Assembly: GCA_028274465.1 (NCBI GenBank)
Contig: CM051455.1
Location: forward strand, 130,048,096 to 130,112,095
DNA from: Plantago ovata
Taxonomy: Eukaryota > Streptophyta > Magnoliopsida > Lamiales > Plantaginaceae
Length of the DNA: 64,000 nucleotides
Direction of reading: 5' to 3'
A program made the translations under genes and the position numbers. Positions 59,704 through 64,000 of the stretch are shown piece by piece (positions within the stretch are counted from its first letter, which is position 1; each line of letters starts with the position of its first letter). Under the pieces are notes generated by a model. That model did no database searches. It was not told the DNA's origin and saw only the letters and a list, made by a program, of their open reading frames with translations.

Positions 59704-61205
59704 ATGGAAAACCAAGAGAACCAGGTGAAAGTTCTGATAAACAAGTATGAGGTCGGTCGGAAGGTTGTTGGGTCAGGGTGCTTTCGCCAAAGTTTACTTT
59801 GCTAGGGACCTTAAAACAGGCCTAAATGTGGCGATCAAGGCTATTGACAAGGAGAAGGTGAAGAAAATTGGGATTGCAACGCAGACAAAGCGAGAGATAT
59901 CGGTTATGGGATTAGTCAAACACAAGAACTGTAAGAATGTGAATCGATGCCTTCTCATTAATCACCAAGGATATATATATATACAACTAAATTCACTATT
60001 CTAGGCTATATTCTAGGACAGATATACATTCGTAATACATTCCTAATCCATTCCTATCTCTACATTGTCGGTGTTGACCAAGGAGTTAACCTATTCTGGT
60101 TCAACTCCTATGTGCTGTCTGGTTCAACTCCTATGTTCTAACAAGAACGTTATGCGGCTATACGAAGTGATGGCCACGAAGACCAAGATCTACTTCGTGA
60201 TGGAGTACGCGAAAGGTGGAGAACTATTTCAGAAAGTGGCGAAAGGAGGCAAGCTCAAGGAAAACGCTGCACGAAAGTATTTCCAGCAATTGATCTGCGT
60301 CGTTAAGTTTTGTCACAGCAGGGGTGTATATCACCGCGATCTGAAACTGGAGAATCTGCTTTTGGACGACGATGAAAATTTGAAGGTGACTGATTTCGGT
60401 TTGAGTGCTCTACCGGAATCCAGGCGACATGATGGTCTATTCCACACAACTTGTGGAACGCCTGCTTATGTCGCACCGGAGGTTATCAACAAAAAAGGAT
60501 ACAATGCGGCTAAAGCTGACATATGGTCTTGTGGGGTGATCTTGTTTGTTCTTATTGCCGGTTATCTTCCATTTTTTACTCACATCTGAGAATGTACGAA
60601 AAGGTGGGAAATGGTGAGTACAAGTGTCCTAAGTGGTTCTCCCCAACACGAGAACGGCCGAAATTATGGAGAATTCTTGGTTCCAGATTGGTCTGGATTT
60701 GGAGATTTCCAAGAATGCAGTTGGACATATGGAGAAGCCTGTGATCGACCCTGATTCCGTGTTACAAGCCTCAACGTTTGATCATATAGATGAAGATGCA
60801 AAGCTGGAGGCCGAAAAGGTGTACAATCTGAATGCATTTGATATCATCTCTCTCTCCAATGGACTCAACTTGTCCGGTTTATTTGTGAGCCACAACCAAA
60901 AGGATGAAGTTCAGTTCACATCTACAAAATCAGCTTCTACCATCATATCTAAAATGGAAGAAATCGCCAGCCATATGAAGTTGCAAAAGGCGAAAAAAGA
61001 TTAAGGTTCATTGAAACTTCAAGGGTTGAGTTTTGGCATTGAAGTAGAAATATTTGAAATATCTTCACCGCTTCATTTAGTTGAGGTGAAGAAATCCAGC
61101 GGTGATTCGATAGAGATAGAGTATCAGAGTTTGTTGAAGAAGGAGATTAGGCCTGCTCTTAAGGAGATTGTTTGGGCATGGCAAGGTGAGCAGTGGCAAA
61201 GCTAG
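59704..61205 (+). pseudogene. CIPK copy 3, broken by five lesions
   Basis: It aligns with the other two CIPK genes along its whole length but cannot make a kinase. Lesions in order: a 4-bp duplication (gtcggtcgg near 59752) shifts the frame before the Gly-rich loop. A solo LTR (59930-60143) sits in the codons after VKHKN. Four bases are lost at about 60575-60590, after GYLPFF. About 50-55 bp are missing at 60640-60660, in the kinase C-lobe. A stop codon lies at 61002-61004, after AKKD. One codon (Gly) is also added near 60247. The HRD and DFG motifs are intact, and the NAF sequence remains readable at 60830-60890. The 5' leader with the TATGCAG acceptor (about 59521) is kept. A transcript could still arise; a functional protein could not. 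Confidence 0.92.
59930..60143 (+). mobile_element. Solo LTR, 214 bp, in CIPK copy 3
   Basis: Starts TGTAAGAA and ends TTCTAACA, near-perfect inverted LTR ends with TG..CA. It is flanked by the 5-bp duplication agaac (59925-59929 and 60144-60148). Its 3' part contains a short direct repeat, ctggttcaactcctatgt. Size and ends fit a small Copia-type LTR left after recombination. Confidence 0.82.
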
Positions 61206-61746
61206 CCAAGCTCAGGAAGCAACTAACACTAACATATAAATTAATCATGCCTACTCATATAGTATGAGTGTTTTACACTTTTGCTGGTTTTGCAATAGTG
61301 TTGGGTATTTGTACTAATTGTAAGATTCTTTATTTTTCCTTCTTTTTTGGTTATGTGTTTTTGTTTTTCTGAGATTGTGAGTTATGTTCATATTTTTATG
61401 TATGTAAGCTTGGTTTGTAGATAAATTCCCACATGGACCATTTGTCCAGTGTATGAAGTAGATGTATTTGCTATCTTAAAGACTTGCTTTGCACCAATTA
61501 TATACATTATTGGTTATGTCCATGTTCTCTCACATGATAATTGGCCTGTCGAAATATTTTAGTACTCCATTGGCTATTTCTGCAAAACTTAACTATAAGA
61601 CATCTGAGTTCTTCTTAATCCAAATAACAGATGTGCAATTCATATGATTATGAACAAAGGAAAATGAATTTATTCAATTCTGAAGAGGAGAGTGAAGAAA
61701 AATATGATAGTCACATCATCTGATTCATTATTAATGAAAAAGTACG
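61206..61746 (+). other. 3' flank of CIPK copy 3
   Basis: Matches the 3' flank of copy 1 for about 250 bp. The rest is AT-rich spacer up to the tRNA gene, and no further gene is seen. Confidence 0.5.
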
Positions 61747-61819
61747 CGCCGTCTGTGGGAATCGAACCCACGACCACGTGGTTAAAAGCCACGCGCTCTA
61801 CCAGCTGAGCTAAGACGGC
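61747..61819 (-). tRNA. tRNA-Lys (UUU)
   Basis: The 73-nt minus-strand sequence folds as a complete cloverleaf. The acceptor stem GCCGTCT pairs with AGACGGC, with G as discriminator. The A box is TAGCTCAGCTGGT. The anticodon loop CTTTTAA reads UUU between a cgtgg/ccacg stem, and the T arm is GTGGGTTCGATTCCCAC. There is no intron. It lies between CIPK copy 3 and the release-factor gene, divergent from the latter. Confidence 0.97.
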
Positions 61820-61979
61820 TTGTTGAGCAGTACTCTGTTACAAAATACTTATCCAATAGAAACGTAGATCATAAATAGAATTTGGTCGTCGTCTCTAACA
61901 ATATTTCATTCCCTTTCGTCTTCCTCGAACCCTAATTAACAGGTTCCCTCCCAAATCGACTGAACTCCTTACCCCTAAC
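61820..61979 (+). promoter_or_regulatory. Likely promoter and leader start of the release-factor gene
   Basis: A TATA-like ataaatag (61872) is followed about 55 bp later by cgaaccctaatt, a telo-box-like word common at starts of translation-related genes, and by pyrimidine-rich leader sequence. A hAT-like element now separates it from the ATG at 63088. Confidence 0.5.
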
Positions 61980-63065
61980 CTATGTTTTAAAAAACGGAGC
62001 CGGAGGTTGAGCCGGACACCCACCAAAAAAGGTTTAACCGGGGTTGGACCTGTTGAGCCGTTCTGTGAGCCGGTTGAGCCGATGTACCATTATAATATTA
62101 ATATATACTCTATTTGTTTCATTTTAATTAATACATTTGTTATTTTGTACAAATTTAAGGAGATAAGTATATTAGTATAATATAATGTGATATTAGTAAT
62201 GCGTATTTATTTTACTTTATTTATATGTATTGATTTTCTGTAATATCCCGTATTGTGATGCCACATCTTACTAAACTAAACTAGCGAGTACCAACTACCA
62301 ACACATAATAATTTTAATACCCACCTATTTATTTATCTTTATTTCCCTTCTAATTCTTTTTCCTTTTTTCATTCATCAATCATGTGTTGGGTCTCATAAT
62401 AATGTGTTTCTCACGGATCCAATTCTACTTCTTTTTTAGGGAGTACACTTTTTTATTCTTTTCACTTACCTTTAGCTTTTTCTATTAATTTACTCCTCCT
62501 CTTTTTATAACATCACAGATCTAGTTCCTACTTCTTTGTTCTTTCGTTCTCTTCATCTTCTATTGATCTATTCTATCTTCTTCAATTCGTCCTCTCTACC
62601 CCCCATCTTCCTCCTTAAAGGCTTAACCCACCACATCGACCATCTCACCACCACTTTCTGCGTCCTGCTCCCGTACCGCCTCATCACCTCCTCTGCCTGA
62701 CTTCCTCTTCCTCCTTAACAATGGTAACAGGGGTTTGCCATCGGTTTCGATTTTAGAAGATAGTCCCGGCGCCCTTGGTTAACGAGTCGAGCTTCCAGTG
62801 ATCGGATTGGAATAGATCTACTTTGTTTTCTAACCTTTTTTTTTCTTTTTTTTTTTTTTGTGGCAACAGAGGCCTTTATTTTATTTTTTTCGCATTTTGA
62901 CCCCAGAACCGGAAAAGCCGCCGGTTCAGCGGCTTTCCGGCTCACCGGCTTTGCCGGTTTTTGGCCGTTTTTTCCGGTTCTGGTGGTGACTTTCAGCCGT
63001 TGGGTTCCGGTTTCCACGGTCAGACCGGCCCGACCGTCCGGTCCGATCCGTTTTTTAAAACATAG
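61980..63065. mobile_element. hAT-like non-autonomous element, copy 2 (1086 bp)
   Basis: Perfect 19-bp terminal inverted repeats CTATGTTTTAAAAAACGGA and exact 8-bp duplications cccctaac (61972-61979 and 63066-63073). Both ends carry many ccggt/gagccgg words, as in copy 1 at 33816-34410. The interior has a pyrimidine-rich stretch (62530-62710) that looks like a plant leader, followed by an ATG at 62721, but no transposase. Confidence 0.92.
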
Positions 63066-63087
63066 CCCCTAACAATAGAATTTGGGA

Positions 63088-63787
63088 ATGAGAAATGGAA
63101 GTTTTCTGCGGGTGTTGAAGCATACGAGTGTAATAGCTGGGGTGTTGAAGAATTTGTTGGAACCCAATAATGTCATTCGCGCTCAGTATCAGCTGAACAA
63201 GGTTTGCTCCTACTCCAGTCACCCCGCCCAATCAAGCAGTGAAGAATTTGAACCCCAACTATCTCTAGATTTGATAAAGATAATGGATCAAAAGCTATCT
63301 GCTATCCAGCACCGTCATGCTCATCTTCATGCTATTGTCAACCAGGCAAGTTTTTTGGTGCATGCCAACTGTTTGTGAAAATGCCTGACGGATTATTCTG
63401 ATGTTTATGCATTGAAAAGACAGCCTGACGCCTTGCCAGAAGAATATTCAAAGGCCAACAAAGAGCTCAGGAAGCTCCGCGATTCAATTGATCTCGTCAC
63501 TGATTTGAGAAACAAACAAAAGGTTGTTTAGTGATTATGGACTTAATTGATTTCTGTGTTTGCTGATGTGTGTATTTTGGGTTGATAGTCTTTCTTTTGA
63601 CAGGAGATTGAAGGATTAAGAACAGTTATTGCGGAAAGCCAAGACGACAAAGGGATGCAAGAAATGGCTCACGAGGAATTGGACCAAGCAGCACAAGAAG
63701 AGAAGCGCCTGCAGACTTTATTGCTCAAGTCCTTGCTGCCCAAAGATGATGCCGATGAGCGTGACTGCATTTTGGAAGTCAGAGCGG
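63088..63787 (+). CDS. Mitochondrial-type class I peptide chain release factor, 5' part (3 exons)
   Basis: Releases the finished peptide at stop codons in organelle translation. Exons seen: 63088-63345, 63424-63522 and 63604-63787; the gene continues past the window. An in-frame TTG at 63082 precedes the ATG and is not used. The N-terminus (MRNGSFLRVLKHTSVIAGVL) is basic and hydroxylated like a mitochondrial presequence. The visible part is the RF-1 N-terminal helical domain, with SKANKELRKLRDS, EEKRLQTLLLKSLLPKDDAD and ERDCILEVRAG, just before the expected GTGGxEA and GGQ regions. Intron 1 uses a GC donor (CAG|GCAAGT) with acceptor GACAG; intron 2 is GT-AG; exon 3 ends in phase 1 at GTAAAC. 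A hAT-like element ends 22 bp before the ATG. Confidence 0.88.
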
Positions 63788-64000
63788 GTAAACACGTTGT
63801 TCGTTCGATAAAATTCATAAATCTGTTTATTACGCAATATAGAAGGCTGATGGCATATTAAGATTGCTTTACTGTTAGTATCTTTCAATTATATTAAAGA
63901 ATGCTTGAATGTGTAGTTTGTTATTGAATTATTGCCCAACATCATACTAAGAAGGCTTTCTATAGTTTCACAAACTGAGCTCAGTCTAATTGCATCATAT
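63788..64000 (+). other. Intron 3 of the release-factor gene (partial)
   Basis: AT-rich sequence after the donor GTAAAC at 63788. No acceptor followed by the expected GTGGEEA-coding exon appears before the window ends. Confidence 0.6.

Noticed and set aside
62715-63017. Minus-strand gene of 100 codons
   Set aside because: It lies within the CG-rich end of the hAT-like element and is low-complexity Lys/Arg sequence.

Overview
This window is nuclear DNA from a flowering plant, almost certainly a eudicot. It is AT-rich, its genes have GT-AG introns, and it carries plant-only families: S-protein homologues, a PSPG-box glycosyltransferase and NAF-domain CIPK kinases. It also carries typical plant transposons: CACTA, Stowaway, Mutator-like and hAT-like elements, LINEs, SINEs and a 5S-like TRIM. 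I lean towards an asterid but cannot prove it from the sequence.

Layout. Positions 1-4000 are repeat debris without a recognisable gene. At 4-13 kb two secreted S-protein homologues face away from each other (4242 on +, 13040 on -). Their promoters are related, and a mosaic of a Stowaway MITE, a fold-back element hit by a LINE tail, and a 3.7 kb CACTA element lies between them. A two-exon UGT73-type glycosyltransferase lies at 13.5-15.3 kb on the minus strand. An 11-exon gene for a plastid-type HAD protein lies at 18.4-25.1 kb; its catalytic motif I has Ser in place of the nucleophilic Asp. From 26.7 to 61.2 kb there is a tandem family of three CIPK kinase genes: intact at 30757 and 52396, broken at 59704. 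The spacers between them contain duplicated blocks that have been stretched by transposons. A piece of HAD exon 10 plus its intron sits directly behind the second CIPK gene and marks a breakpoint of the segmental duplication. The window ends with a tRNA-Lys gene, a 1.1 kb hAT-like element, and the first three exons of a mitochondrial-type class I release factor gene.

How the genes relate. No operon or metabolic cluster is supported. The clearest theme is local duplication followed by transposon invasion: the SPH pair, the CIPK triplet, spacer blocks at 36.7/39.3 kb and 37.6/47.5 kb, and a tandem spacer duplication at 48.3-51.2 kb. Both intact CIPK genes keep a long intron in the 5' leader, and all three carry bZIP-type ACGT elements upstream.

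Most notable items: (1) Mutator-like non-autonomous elements with 9-bp target duplications that carry self-complementary AGCTCC arrays; (2) a hAT-like element 22 bp upstream of the release-factor start codon; (3) the HAD gene without its nucleophile; (4) the HAD relic that dates the CIPK duplication; (5) a Cassandra-like LTR with a 5S rRNA-like segment; (6) a complete small CACTA element that has picked up unrelated repeats. Similarities were judged by eye; no searches were run.
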